A stretch of 64,000 nucleotides of DNA from positions 434,001 to 498,000 of the forward strand of contig CAVYBK010000006.1 in NCBI GenBank assembly GCA_963766725.1, read 5' to 3'. This document shows, piece by piece, positions 1 through 7,742 of this stretch. The stretch's first letter is position 1; every line of letters begins with the position of its first letter. Source of the stretch: DATEOR01 sp963766725. GTDB lineage: Bacteria; Actinomycetota; Thermoleophilia; Gaiellales; Gaiellaceae. The notes below the pieces were generated by a model. The model saw only the letters and a list, made by a program, of their open reading frames with translations. It searched no databases and was not told the origin of the DNA. The position numbers were made by a program, and so were the translations under genes.

Positions 1-273
1 GTCCTTCGTCGCATAGACGCGCCTGCCCGGCTTCGAGACCCGCTTGACGTCGGTGATGATCCGCTCGCGCTTGGGCCCGAACTTCAGCTCGATCACCAAG
101 GTATCGAAGGACTCGCCCTTGTCGATGCGGTAGTCCTTGATGTAGCCCTCGTCGCGGAGAAGGCGCGCAATCTCCGTCTTCATGTTCGAGGCCGGCATCT
201 CGACGGTCTCGTGCAGCGCCTTGTTCGCGTTCTTCAGGCGGGCGAGCATGTCTGCAACTGGATCGGTCAGCAT
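1..273 (-). CDS. rpsH: 30S ribosomal protein S8 (partial, C-terminus off window)
   Basis: The first 91 codons are present and the rest lies beyond the window edge. The protein binds 16S rRNA in the central domain of the small subunit and is an early assembly protein. The N-terminus reads MLTDPVADMLARLKNA, the usual S8 opening, and continues with the conserved stretch around IARLLRDEGYI. The ATG is at 271-273. It lies 10 bp downstream of the rpsN stop codon region and is the last gene visible in the spc-type operon. Identification is secure; only the missing C-terminus is unknown. Confidence 0.95.
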   Translation of the reverse strand, partial: MLTDPVADMLARLKNANKALHETVEMPASNMKTEIARLLRDEGYIKDYRIDKGESFDTLVIELKFGPKRERIITDVKRVSKPGRRVYATKD

Positions 274-283
274 CGCTCTCCCC

Positions 284-469
284 CTACCAGCTCGACTTCG
301 TCATGCCGGGAATGACGCCCTCATGGGCGAGCTCGCGCAGGCAGATCCGGCACAGGCCGAACTTGCGGTAGACCGCGCGCGGGCGGCCGCAGCGGTTGCA
401 GCGCGTGTACTCCCGCGACTTGTACTTCTGCGGTCTCGCTGCCTTCGCGATCAGACTTTTCTTCGCCAA
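284..469 (-). CDS. rpsN: 30S ribosomal protein S14, type Z (zinc-binding)
   Basis: This is a 61-residue S14 of the short zinc-ribbon form, which sits in the head of the 30S subunit near the decoding region. Cysteines 24, 27, 40 and 43 (CNRC and CRIC) form the zinc knuckle, and the C-terminus GMTKSSW is typical of the family. The short length excludes the zinc-free 100-residue paralogue. It lies between rplE (9 bp upstream) and rpsH in the usual spc order, so it is expected to be co-transcribed. Zinc-dependent S14 forms are often exchanged for zinc-free paralogues under zinc starvation in other bacteria; no paralogue is visible here. Confidence 0.97.
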   Translation of the reverse strand: MAKKSLIAKAARPQKYKSREYTRCNRCGRPRAVYRKFGLCRICLRELAHEGVIPGMTKSSW

Positions 470-477
470 CTGTCCTC

Positions 478-1068
478 CTATGCTTCTGCGCGGAACGGAA
501 GGCCGAGCTCGCGCAGGAGCGCGAACGCCTCCTCATCCGTGTCCGCCGACGTCGTGATGGTGACGTCGAGGCCGCGCACGGTCTCGACGTCGTCGTAGTC
601 GACCTCCGGGAAGATGATCTGCTCCCGGATCCCGATCGAATAGTTGCCCCGGCCGTCGAAGCTCGCCGGGGAGAGGCCGCGGAAGTCCCGGATGCGCGGA
701 AGCGCGATCGAGACGAGGCGGTCCAGGAACTCCCACATGCGGGCGCCGCGGAGGGTCACCTTCGTGCCGATGGGCATGCCCTCGCGGATCTTGAAGCCCG
801 CGATCGACTTCTTCGCGCGGGTGATCTGGGCCCGCTGGCCGGTGATGATGGTCAGCTCGTCGACCGCGCGGTCGAGAGCGCGCGCGTTGATCTTCGCGTC
901 GCCCACGCCCATGTTGACGGTGATCTTCTCGACCCGCGGGACGCGCATGATCGAGCTGAGCTCGAACTGCTCCTTGAGCCGCTCGCGGATCTCGGCGTCG
1001 TAGCGGTCCTTGAGGCGCGGCGAGTAGCCGTCCTTCTGCGCCTTCTTCTTCTTGGTCGCGGTGGCCAT
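478..1068 (-). CDS. rplE: 50S ribosomal protein L5
   Basis: This 196-residue protein binds 5S rRNA and the central protuberance of the 50S subunit and contacts the P-site tRNA. Family hallmarks are visible: VPRVEKITVNMGVGDA near residue 45, the KKSIAGFKIREGMPIG segment, and RDFRGLSPASFDGRGNY followed by QIIFPEVDYD. The N-terminal Lys-rich stretch (residues 5-12) is a short extension. Its ATG overlaps the rplX stop by one base, implying translational coupling. The length is normal for the family (about 180) plus the N-terminal addition. Confidence 0.97.
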   Translation of the reverse strand: MATATKKKKAQKDGYSPRLKDRYDAEIRERLKEQFELSSIMRVPRVEKITVNMGVGDAKINARALDRAVDELTIITGQRAQITRAKKSIAGFKIREGMPIGTKVTLRGARMWEFLDRLVSIALPRIRDFRGLSPASFDGRGNYSIGIREQIIFPEVDYDDVETVRGLDVTITTSADTDEEAFALLRELGLPFRAEA

Positions 1069-1442
1069 TACCGGTCGAGCACCTCCCCGCAGCCTTCGCG
1101 CTTGCAGACGCGCACCTTGATGCGGCGGCCCTTCTCGTCCTCGCGGTACTCGTAGCCGACGCGCGAGGCGCGGCCGCAGGTCGGGCAGATGATCATCACC
1201 TTGGACACCGCGAGCGGAGCCGCGAGGTCGATCACGCCCCCGGGCTGGATCTGGGTCTGGCCCATCCGGCTCGAGTCCTTCAGCGGGCGCGGCTTGCGGT
1301 GCCGCTTGACGAGGTTCAGGTTCTCGACGATCACGCGCTGCTTCACGGGGTCGGCCTCGATGACGCGCCCCTGCTTGCCGCGGTCCTTGCCGGAGAGCAC
1401 CTGAACCATGTCGCCCTTGCGAATTCTCATTGCGTTTGCCAC
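1068..1442 (-). CDS. rplX: 50S ribosomal protein L24
   Basis: This 124-residue L24 is an early assembly protein at the start of 23S rRNA domain I. The KOW motif is at residues 7-34 (KGDMVQVLSGKDRGKQGRV). The C-terminal third carries four cysteines at 86, 89, 113 and 118 in a CPTC...C..(3)..C pattern, which could form a zinc ribbon as in many L24 proteins. It sits between rplN, one base away, and rplE, with which it overlaps. Nothing suggests separate regulation. Confidence 0.96.
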   Translation of the reverse strand: MANAMRIRKGDMVQVLSGKDRGKQGRVIEADPVKQRVIVENLNLVKRHRKPRPLKDSSRMGQTQIQPGGVIDLAAPLAVSKVMIICPTCGRASRVGYEYREDEKGRRIKVRVCKREGCGEVLDR

Positions 1443-1443
1443 T

Positions 1444-1812
1444 TCAAAGCACCTCTGGAGCGAGTGAGACGATCTTCATGAAGTTCTTCTCGCGCAACTC
1501 ACGGGCGACGGGCCCGAAGATGCGCGTGCCGCGCGGGTTGTTGGCCGTGTCGATGATCACGGCCGCGTTCTCGTCGAAGGCGATCGACGTGCCGTCGTTG
1601 CGCCCGAACGGCTTCTTCGTGCGCACGACCACCGCGCGGACGACCTCGCCTTTCTTGATCGTGCCCTGCGGCGTCGCCGTCTTCACGGTACCCACGATGA
1701 CGTCGCCGACCCGCGCGTAGCGGCGCTTGGAGCCGCCCATGACACGGATGCAGAGAAGCTCACGGGCACCCGTGTTGTCGGCGACGCGGAGTCGGGATTC
1801 CTGCTGGATCAC
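1444..1812 (-). CDS. rplN: 50S ribosomal protein L14
   Basis: This 122-residue L14 lies at the subunit interface of the 50S particle. The N-terminus MIQQESRLRVADNTGARELLCI and the motif GDVIVGTVKTATPQGTIKKG are diagnostic, and the length is exactly that expected for the family. Its start overlaps the rpsQ stop by four bases (ATGA type), so translation of L14 is probably coupled to S17. Confidence 0.98.
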   Translation of the reverse strand: MIQQESRLRVADNTGARELLCIRVMGGSKRRYARVGDVIVGTVKTATPQGTIKKGEVVRAVVVRTKKPFGRNDGTSIAFDENAAVIIDTANNPRGTRIFGPVARELREKNFMKIVSLAPEVL

Positions 1813-2763
1813 TTGGCTTCCTCGAGAACCTCGGCCAGCCGCCAGGACTTGGTCTTCGAGATCGGCCGCGTCTCGACGATGCGGACGACGTCGCCTGCCT
1901 TCGCCACGTTCGCCTCGTCGTGCGCGTGGAACTTGCTCGACTGGCGGACGACCTTCTTGTACACCGGGTGCGGCTTCTGCGTGTCGACGCGGACGACGAT
2001 GGTCTTGTCCATCGCGCTCGAGACGACGACGCCGCGGCGCTCCTTGCGCTTGCCGCGCGCGTGCTCGGGCTTCGGCAACCGCACGATCGCGGCTCGCGTG
2101 GCGGGGCGCTCGCGCTTCGGCTTCGAGCGCCGGCGGCGCTCCGAGCGCGGCAACCGCTTCTTCTTCGGCTTGACGGGAGCCGCCGGGGCGGCAGCCTCGG
2201 CAGCAGGTTCTTCGCCCTCGGCCGCGGCAGCCGGGGCCTCTTCGGCAGCCGGCTCCTCGGCGGGAGCTTCCTCGGCAACGGGCTCCTCGGCTGGAGCTTC
2301 CTCGGCCATGGGCTCCTCGGCGGGGGCCTCCTCAGCCTCGGGAGCGGGCGCCTCTTCGGCGACGGGCTCCTCGGCGGGAGGCTTCCTCGGCCATGGGCTC
2401 TTCTGCCGGAGCTTCCTCGGCCACGGGCTCGTCGGCAACCGGCTCCTCCGCGGGCGCCTCTTCTGCCACGGGCTCGGCAACCGGCTCGTCGGCAGGGACG
2501 GTCTCCACCGGAGCCTCCTCGGCGGCGGGCTCTTCGGCAGGAGCTTCGTCGACGGCCGGCTCCTCTGCGGGAGCCTCTTCGGCCTGCGGCTTCTTCTTCG
2601 GAGCAGCCTTCTTCGGCTCGGCCTTGGCCTTCGGCTCGGCCTTCTTCTTGGCCGGAGCCTTCTTCTTCGGCTTCTCCTCGGCCTCCGGAGCCTCGGCCTC
2701 AGTGCTCTCCTCGACCACGTCCTGGGGCTGCTCTTCTTCTGTCTTCTTCCTCGGTCTTGCCAT
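1809..2763 (-). CDS. rpsQ: 30S ribosomal protein S17 with long Glu/Ala/Pro N-terminal extension; single-base frame break
   Basis: The S17 core occupies the last ~85 residues, with the family motif KRKERRGVVVSSAMDKTIVV and the end RLAEVLEEAK. Upstream of it is a region rich in Ala-Glu-Glu-Pro repeats. That repeat tract continues in a second frame up to an ATG at 2761-2763, immediately next to the rpmC stop. The two frames join if one G is removed near 2380-2381, where the repeat unit GGGAG-CTTCC reads GGGAGGCTTCC. The interval of 955 nt is 3 x 318 + 1, so one removed base gives a 317-residue protein. Residues 15-60 are Lys/Ala-rich and the remainder acidic. An S17 of ~87 residues is usual, so the extension is exceptional. 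The frame break in an essential gene is most likely a sequence error in a repeat. Confidence 0.85.
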
Positions 2764-2967
2764 CTACCTTCTCTCCAACGTCGAATGGCGCTCGGCCTGA
2801 ACGGTCAGGATCCGGGCGATCTCACGCTTCGCGATGGCGATGCGCGCGGTGTTCTCGAGCGCGCCGGTCGCCATCTGGAAGCGGAGGTTGAACAAGTTCT
2901 CTCGGCTGTCGGCGAGGCGCCGGACCAGCTCCTCTTCCGAAAGCTCTCTCAGCTCTCTAGCCCTCAA
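2764..2967 (-). CDS. rpmC: 50S ribosomal protein L29
   Basis: This 67-residue helical protein at the polypeptide exit tunnel is recognised by MRARELRELSEEEL at the N-terminus and the ENLFNLRFQMATGALENTARI signature. Its length matches the family. The start lies inside the last codons of rplP (11-bp overlap) and the stop abuts the rpsQ start codon, a tightly coupled arrangement. L29 is the usual docking site for trigger factor and SRP on the ribosome, together with L23. Confidence 0.97.
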   Translation of the reverse strand: MRARELRELSEEELVRRLADSRENLFNLRFQMATGALENTARIAIAKREIARILTVQAERHSTLERR

Positions 2968-3382
2968 AGAGATCAGCCTCTCTCTTCACGAACTTCGTCT
3001 TGACGGGCAGCTTCATCCCGGCGAGGCGCATGGCCTCGCGGGCGAGCGGCTCGGACACACCGGCGAGCTCGAACATGACGCGGCCGGGCTTGACCACGGC
3101 CACCCAGTGCTCGGGCGAGCCTTTGCCGGAGCCCATGCGGGTCTCGGCGGGCTTCTGCGTCACCGGCTTGTCGGGGAAGACATTGATCCAGACCTTGCCG
3201 CCGCGCTTGATGTGACGGGTCATGGCGATACGAGCCGCCTCGATCTGGCGGTTGGTGACCCAGCCGGCATCGAGCGACTTGAGGCCGTAGTCCCCGAAGT
3301 GGACCTGCTGCTGGCCCTTCGCGTAGCCGCGACGGCGCCCGCGCTGCTGCTTCCGGTACTTGGTCTTGCGCGGCATCAACAT
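2957..3382 (-). CDS. rplP: 50S ribosomal protein L16
   Basis: This 141-residue L16 binds 23S rRNA near the peptidyl transferase centre and A-site tRNA. The N-terminus MLMPRKTKYRKQQRGRRRG and the internal GKVWINVFPDKPVTQKPAETRMG are diagnostic. The first methionine is kept because it overlaps the rpsC stop by one base, and the MLMPRK start is normal in the family. It lies between rpsC and rpmC as in the S10 operon of most bacteria. Confidence 0.97.
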   Translation of the reverse strand: MLMPRKTKYRKQQRGRRRGYAKGQQQVHFGDYGLKSLDAGWVTNRQIEAARIAMTRHIKRGGKVWINVFPDKPVTQKPAETRMGSGKGSPEHWVAVVKPGRVMFELAGVSEPLAREAMRLAGMKLPVKTKFVKREADLFEG

Positions 3383-4392
3383 CAGGACTCAGCTCCTTCG
3401 GTGCCCTCGTCCTTCGGCGCCTCGGGGGTCTCCTCGACAGGCGGAGTGGCCTCGACAGGCGGCGGAGCTCGCCTCGGCCTCGGGGGCAGGGGTCTGCTCC
3501 TCGACGGCCTCGGGCGAGCCTCTTGCGCCTTGGGGCGTTGCTGGTCCGCCGGGCGGCCGCGCCTGCCTCCCGGTCCTCCCGGGCGCTCGCCAGAGCGGCG
3601 GCGCTGGCGCACGGGGCCCAGGCCCTCGCGGTCCGGGCTGCGCCGGCGGCCGGCCTGCTGGCCCTCGCCGAGACCCTCGGGCTTGCGGCCGCCGCGGCGG
3701 CGCGCCTGGTCCTGCTCGCCGAGGCGACCCGACGGGCCGGTGTCGCGGCCGGTGTCGAAGCCCTCGGGCATGATCTCGCCCTTGTTGATCCAGACCTTGA
3801 CGCCGATGCGGCCGAAGGTCGTCTTCCCCTCGGCGAAGCCGTAGTCGATATCCGCACGCAGCGTGTGCAGCGGGACGCGGCCCTCGGAATAGGTCTCCGA
3901 GCGCGACATCTCCGCGCCGCCGAGGCGGCCGCCGCAGGTGATCTTCACGCCCTGCGCGCCGGAGCGGATCGCCGACGCGAGCGAGCGCTTCATCGCACGG
4001 CGGAAGCTCACGCGATTCTCGAGCTGCTCGGCGATCGACTGCGCGACGAGCTTCGCGTCGAGCTCGGGGCGCTTGATCTCGTTGATGTTGATGTGGACGT
4101 TCTTGTGCGTCATCGCGTGCACCTCACGGCGCAGCGCGTCGACCTCGGCGCCCGACTTCCCGATGACGATGCCGGGGCGCGCGGTGAAGATGTCGATCGT
4201 GATGCGCTGCTTGTCCTTCTTGATGAGGATGTCGCCGAGCCCGGCATGACCGAGCTTGCCGCGGATGTGGTCGCGGATCTTGACGTCCTCGATCAGGTAC
4301 GCGGGGAACTCCTTCGTGCCCGTGTACCAATTGGACTTCCATTCGTGGATGACACCGACGCGCAGACCGCCGGGATGGACTTTGTGGCCCAC
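3382..4392 (-). CDS. rpsC: 30S ribosomal protein S3 with long C-terminal tail
   Basis: S3 lines the mRNA entry tunnel of the small subunit. The KH domain (residues ~40-110, with GIVIGKSGAEVDALR) and the C-terminal S3 domain to about residue 215 (RADIDYGFAEGKTTFGRIGVKVWI) are complete. The start is GTG, overlapping the rplV stop as TAGTG. The tail after residue 215 is ~120 residues long and rich in Arg, Gly, Pro, then acidic; usual S3 proteins have 210-270 residues. Within the tail the reading frame briefly becomes Arg/Pro-rich (about 3460-3515), while the neighbouring frame reads acidic there, so two compensating indels may be hidden. The core identification is not affected. Confidence 0.95.
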   Translation of the reverse strand: MGHKVHPGGLRVGVIHEWKSNWYTGTKEFPAYLIEDVKIRDHIRGKLGHAGLGDILIKKDKQRITIDIFTARPGIVIGKSGAEVDALRREVHAMTHKNVHININEIKRPELDAKLVAQSIAEQLENRVSFRRAMKRSLASAIRSGAQGVKITCGGRLGGAEMSRSETYSEGRVPLHTLRADIDYGFAEGKTTFGRIGVKVWINKGEIMPEGFDTGRDTGPSGRLGEQDQARRRGGRKPEGLGEGQQAGRRRSPDREGLGPVRQRRRSGERPGGPGGRRGRPADQQRPKAQEARPRPSRSRPLPPRPRRAPPPVEATPPVEETPEAPKDEGTEGAES

Positions 4393-5060
4393 TAGCTGTC
4401 CTCCGTCTTCTTCTTGGGAGTTGTCTTGGGCTTGTCGGCGCTCGCCTTCGGCTCGGCCTTCTTGCGCGGCGCGCGCTTGGGCTTCGGCTTCTCTTCCGCT
4501 TCGGCGGTCTCCGCCTTCTTCCGCGGTGCCCGCTTCGGCTTGGGCTTCTCCTCTGCCGTCTCGGCGGCCTCCGCGGCCTTCTTGCGCGGAGCGCGCTTGG
4601 GCTTCGGCGCTTCCTCCTCCTCGACGGCCTCCGCCTCGGGCTCGGGCTCGGGGACCGGAGCGGCGACCGGGGCCGGCTTCGGGAGCGGAGCGGGAATGGC
4701 CTGCTCCTCGGGGAGGGCGAGCGCAATGGTGATATGGCAGGTGCGCTTCTTGATCCGGGCGACGCGGCCGCGCGCGCGTGCGCGCCAGCGCTTGAGGGTC
4801 GGGCCGGAGCCCACCGTGGCAGTGAGGACGTAGAGCTCGTCGCCGTCGAGGCCGTGGTTGGCCTCGGCGTTCGCAACGGCGGACGTGAGCACCTTCTCGA
4901 CGTCGCGGGCGGCGTCGCGCGTCATGAAGGCGAGGATCGTCCTCGCCTCCGGCACGGTGCGGCCGCGGATCTGCTCGGCCACGAGCTGCGCCTTGCGCGG
5001 CGCGGTGCGCACGTAGCGGGCCTCGGCGCGGACGAAAGTGCGTTCTTCGACGGCAGCCAT
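4392..5060 (-). CDS. rplV: 50S ribosomal protein L22 with Lys/Ala/Pro-rich C-terminal tail
   Basis: L22 lines the peptide exit tunnel. The core, residues 1-115, shows the family sequence VRTAPRKAQLVAEQIRG and GSGPTLKRWRARARGRVARI with KKRTCHITIAL. The ATG at 5058-5060 is chosen because it overlaps the rpsS stop in ATGA fashion and matches the family start; the open frame extends further upstream but without homology. After residue ~120 comes a Pro/Glu stretch and then three near-identical basic repeats containing KPKRAPRKKA. The total of 222 residues is about double the usual 110. The tail resembles histone-H1-like basic tails. Confidence 0.95.
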   Translation of the reverse strand: MAAVEERTFVRAEARYVRTAPRKAQLVAEQIRGRTVPEARTILAFMTRDAARDVEKVLTSAVANAEANHGLDGDELYVLTATVGSGPTLKRWRARARGRVARIKKRTCHITIALALPEEQAIPAPLPKPAPVAAPVPEPEPEAEAVEEEEAPKPKRAPRKKAAEAAETAEEKPKPKRAPRKKAETAEAEEKPKPKRAPRKKAEPKASADKPKTTPKKKTEDS

Positions 5061-5344
5061 CAGGCGCGCTTGACCTCCGTCTTGCGGTCGCCGGAGTGCC
5101 CGCGGAAGATCCGGGTCGGGGCGAACTCGCCGAGCTTGTGCCCGACCATCGCCTCGGTCACGAAGATGGGAACGTGCTTGCGCCCGTCGTGGACCGCGAT
5201 CGTGTGCCCGACCATGTCGGGGAAGATCGTCGACGTGCGCGACCACGTGCGGACGACGCGCTTGTCGCCGGACTCGTTCATCTGCCGGACTCTCTGCAGC
5301 AGCCGCTCTTCGGCGAACGGCCCCTTCTTGCTCGATCTACTCAA
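5060..5344 (-). CDS. rpsS: 30S ribosomal protein S19
   Basis: This 94-residue S19 forms the head of the 30S subunit with S13. MSRSSKKGPFAEERLL at the N-terminus and the central TIFPDMVGHTIAVHDGRKHVPIFV with GHKLGEFAPTR are diagnostic. The length is standard. It abuts rplB (stop at 5345) and overlaps rplV by one base, in the canonical S10-operon order. Confidence 0.98.
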   Translation of the reverse strand: MSRSSKKGPFAEERLLQRVRQMNESGDKRVVRTWSRTSTIFPDMVGHTIAVHDGRKHVPIFVTEAMVGHKLGEFAPTRIFRGHSGDRKTEVKRA

Positions 5345-6187
5345 CTACCGTCTCTCCTTCCCGCGGCGGCGGCCGCGGACGATCAACTTGTCGGATTCCT
5401 TGTGCTTTCTGCGGGTGCGCTTCCCGAGCGTCGGGACGCCCCACGGGGTGACCGGGTGACGGCCGCCCTTGGACTTCCCCTCGCCGCCACCGTGCGGGTG
5501 GTCGACCGGGTTCATCGCCGAGCCGCGCACCGTCGGGCGCTTGCCCAGCCAGCGGCTTCGTCCTGCCTTGCCGCTCGAGATGTTCTCGTGGTCGACGTTC
5601 CCGACCTGCCCGACCGTGGCCCGGCAGGAGAGCGGCACGCGCCGCATCTCTCCCGAGGGTAGCCGAAGAACGGCGAAGCCATCGTCCTTCGCGACGAGCT
5701 GGATTCCGGAGCCGGCGCTGCGCGCCATCTGGCCGCCCTTGCCGGGCTTGAGCTCCACGTTGTGAACCACCGTGCCGGTCGGGATGCGCTCGAGCGGGAG
5801 TGCGTTCCCCGGCCGGATGTCGGCCCCGGGGCCGGACTCGACCGCCTGGCCGACCCGCACGCCCGCGGGCGCGAGGATGTAGGCCTTGGCGCCGTCGGCG
5901 TAATGAAGGAGCGCGATTCGGGCCGACCGGTTCGGGTCGTACTCGATCGAGGCAACCTTCGCGGGCACGCCGTCCTTCGTCCGCTTGAAATCGATCTTGC
6001 GGTAGCGGCGCTTGTGCCCGCCGCCCTGATGGCGGGTCGTGATGCGGCCCTGGTTGTTGCGGCCGCCCGTTCGCTTCGCCGGCTCGAGCAGGCTCTTCTC
6101 GGGCGCGGTCTTCGTGACCTCCTCGAAGGTGGACACGGAGCGGAAGCGGCGGCCCGGGCTCGTCGGCTTGTACTTGCGCAATGCCAT
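5345..6187 (-). CDS. rplB: 50S ribosomal protein L2
   Basis: This 280-residue L2 is required for subunit association and peptidyl transferase assembly. The segment GGRNNQGRITTRHQGGGHKRRYR and the C-terminal RGSAMNPVDHPHGGGEGKS (with the essential His of the HPHGGGEG loop) are visible. The length matches the family (about 275). The ATG lies 2 bp after the rplW stop. The basic C-terminus ends RGRRRGKERR. Confidence 0.98.
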   Translation of the reverse strand: MALRKYKPTSPGRRFRSVSTFEEVTKTAPEKSLLEPAKRTGGRNNQGRITTRHQGGGHKRRYRKIDFKRTKDGVPAKVASIEYDPNRSARIALLHYADGAKAYILAPAGVRVGQAVESGPGADIRPGNALPLERIPTGTVVHNVELKPGKGGQMARSAGSGIQLVAKDDGFAVLRLPSGEMRRVPLSCRATVGQVGNVDHENISSGKAGRSRWLGKRPTVRGSAMNPVDHPHGGGEGKSKGGRHPVTPWGVPTLGKRTRRKHKESDKLIVRGRRRGKERR

Positions 6188-6189
6188 GG

Positions 6190-6486
6190 CTAGACCGCAG
6201 CTCCTTCGAAGATCTCGATCTTGTCGCCCTCGCGCAGCTGCACGATGGCCTTCTTCCAGCCTGGCTTCGCGCCCTTGCTGTAGCCGCGCCGCTTGGGCTT
6301 CGGCTGCACCTTGACGATGTTCACGCCCTCGACCTTGACGTCGAAGAGCTGCTCGACGGCCTGGCGGATCTGCGTCTTGTGCGCCTTCGAATGGACGCGG
6401 AACGAATACTTGTTGTCCTCGATCAGGCTGTAGCTCTTCTCGGAGACCACAGGGGCGATGAGGATCTCGCGCGGGTCGAGGCTCAT
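6190..6486 (-). CDS. rplW: 50S ribosomal protein L23
   Basis: This 98-residue L23 sits at the exit tunnel and is the main attachment site for trigger factor and SRP. The conserved parts are IAPVVSEKSYSLIEDNKYSFRVH, the QIRQAVEQLFDVKVEGVNIVKV region and the loop GYSKGAKPGWKKAIV. The ATG at 6484-6486 overlaps the rplD stop by four bases and gives a typical length. The open frame continues upstream but is antisense-like noise there. Confidence 0.97.
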   Translation of the reverse strand: MSLDPREILIAPVVSEKSYSLIEDNKYSFRVHSKAHKTQIRQAVEQLFDVKVEGVNIVKVQPKPKRRGYSKGAKPGWKKAIVQLREGDKIEIFEGAAV

Positions 6487-7112
6487 GAGGCGAGCTCCTT
6501 CACACGATCGAGCGCGGCTTCTGTGGCGAGCACCGAGTTCGCCCAGACGAGCGCGCCGACCTCGAGCTCGGACGGCTCGAGGACGAGGACGCGGTCGAGA
6601 TTCCGGAAGGACTTCGCGACGCCTTCCTCCTCCGGCTGCGCGATGACGACGAGGGGGAGCTCCTTGCCCCACGTGCCGACGAGGTCCGACGCGCTGCGGG
6701 TGGAGGGCTCGGAGAACGCCGACGCGTCGACGACCCCGAAGGCCGACTGGCCCGCGTGGTAGCTCAGGGCCCCGCGCAGCGCGGACTTCCGCGCCTTGCG
6801 GTTGACCTTGAGCGCGTAGCTCCGCGGCTGGGGCGCGAAGGCGACGCCGCCGCCCGTCCATTGCGGCGCACGGGTCGTCCCGGCGCGTGCGCGCCCGGTG
6901 CCCTTCTGCCGCCACGGCTTTGCGCGCCCGCCGGAGACGAGCCCGCGGCTCTTGGCGGCCTGCGTGCCCGCGCGCGCGGCCGCGCCCTCGGCGCGAACCG
7001 CCTCGTGGATGAGATGCGGCTTCACGTCGACTCCGAAGACCTCGGCCGTGAGCGTCACGTCCTTGGACTTCTTGCCGGTGCCGTCGAGAAGCGGTGCCTT
7101 CGGCGCAGCCAT
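6483..7112 (-). CDS. rplD: 50S ribosomal protein L4
   Basis: This 209-residue L4 has an extended loop that reaches into the exit tunnel. The hallmark loop GGRAKPWRQKGTGRARAGTTRAPQWTGGGV is present in sequence (residues ~60-90) followed by PQPRSYALKVNRKARKSAL. In many bacteria L4 also autoregulates the S10 operon; no matching leader structure was identified here. It overlaps rplC by one base and rplW by four, so all three are probably translationally coupled. Confidence 0.96.
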   Translation of the reverse strand: MAAPKAPLLDGTGKKSKDVTLTAEVFGVDVKPHLIHEAVRAEGAAARAGTQAAKSRGLVSGGRAKPWRQKGTGRARAGTTRAPQWTGGGVAFAPQPRSYALKVNRKARKSALRGALSYHAGQSAFGVVDASAFSEPSTRSASDLVGTWGKELPLVVIAQPEEEGVAKSFRNLDRVLVLEPSELEVGALVWANSVLATEAALDRVKELAS

Positions 7113-7732
7113 CAGCGGTTGTCCTCCCTCACCACGACGATCGCGTTCTTGTGGCCGGGCACCGCGCCTTTGACGAGGAGCAGGTTCAGCTCCGGGTCGC
7201 GGTCGACGACGGTCAGCCCGACCTGCGTGGCGGTCTTCGCTCCCATCTGGCCGGGCATCTTCTGGCCCTTGAAGACGCGCGAGGGCGTCGCCGAGGCACC
7301 GATCGAGCCGGGCTTGCGGACGTTGTGCGAGCCGTGGCTGACGGGGCCGCGATGGAAGCGGTGGCGCTTGATCGTGCCCTGGAAGCCCTTGCCGATCGAG
7401 ATGCCGGAGACCTTCACCTTCTCCCCGGGCTCGAACGACTCGACGGTGACCGTCTCGCCGGGGGCGAGCTCGTGCGGCCCGCGGATCTCGACGAGCTTCC
7501 GGTGCGGGCCGACGTTGTGCTTCTTCAGATGCCCGAGCTTCGGCTTGGAGAGCTTCCCCTCGGAGACCTCGTCGAAGGCGAGCTGGACCGCGTCGTACCC
7601 GTCCGTGTCGGCGGTGCGAACGGCCACGACCGGGCAGGGCCCGGCCTGGATGACCGTGACGGGGGTGAGCGAGCCGGTCTCCTCGTCGAAGACCTGCGTC
7701 ATGCCCAGCTTTCTTCCGACGATTCCCTTCAA
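7112..7732 (-). CDS. rplC: 50S ribosomal protein L3
   Basis: This 206-residue L3 reaches the peptidyl transferase centre. MKGIVGRKLGMTQVFDE at the N-terminus, SIGKGFQGTIKRHRFHRGPVSHGSHNVRKPGSIG and the MPGQMGAKTATQVGLTVV segment are diagnostic. The length is normal. It lies 10 bp downstream of rpsJ, the first gene of the S10 segment. Confidence 0.98.
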   Translation of the reverse strand: MKGIVGRKLGMTQVFDEETGSLTPVTVIQAGPCPVVAVRTADTDGYDAVQLAFDEVSEGKLSKPKLGHLKKHNVGPHRKLVEIRGPHELAPGETVTVESFEPGEKVKVSGISIGKGFQGTIKRHRFHRGPVSHGSHNVRKPGSIGASATPSRVFKGQKMPGQMGAKTATQVGLTVVDRDPELNLLLVKGAVPGHKNAIVVVREDNR

Positions 7733-7742
7733 CGTCTCCGTC

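Noticed and set aside
2370..2390. Programmed ribosomal frameshift in rpsQ
   Set aside because: There is no slippery heptamer or stimulatory stem, the break lies in a repeat, and identical one-base errors occur in many unrelated genes here.
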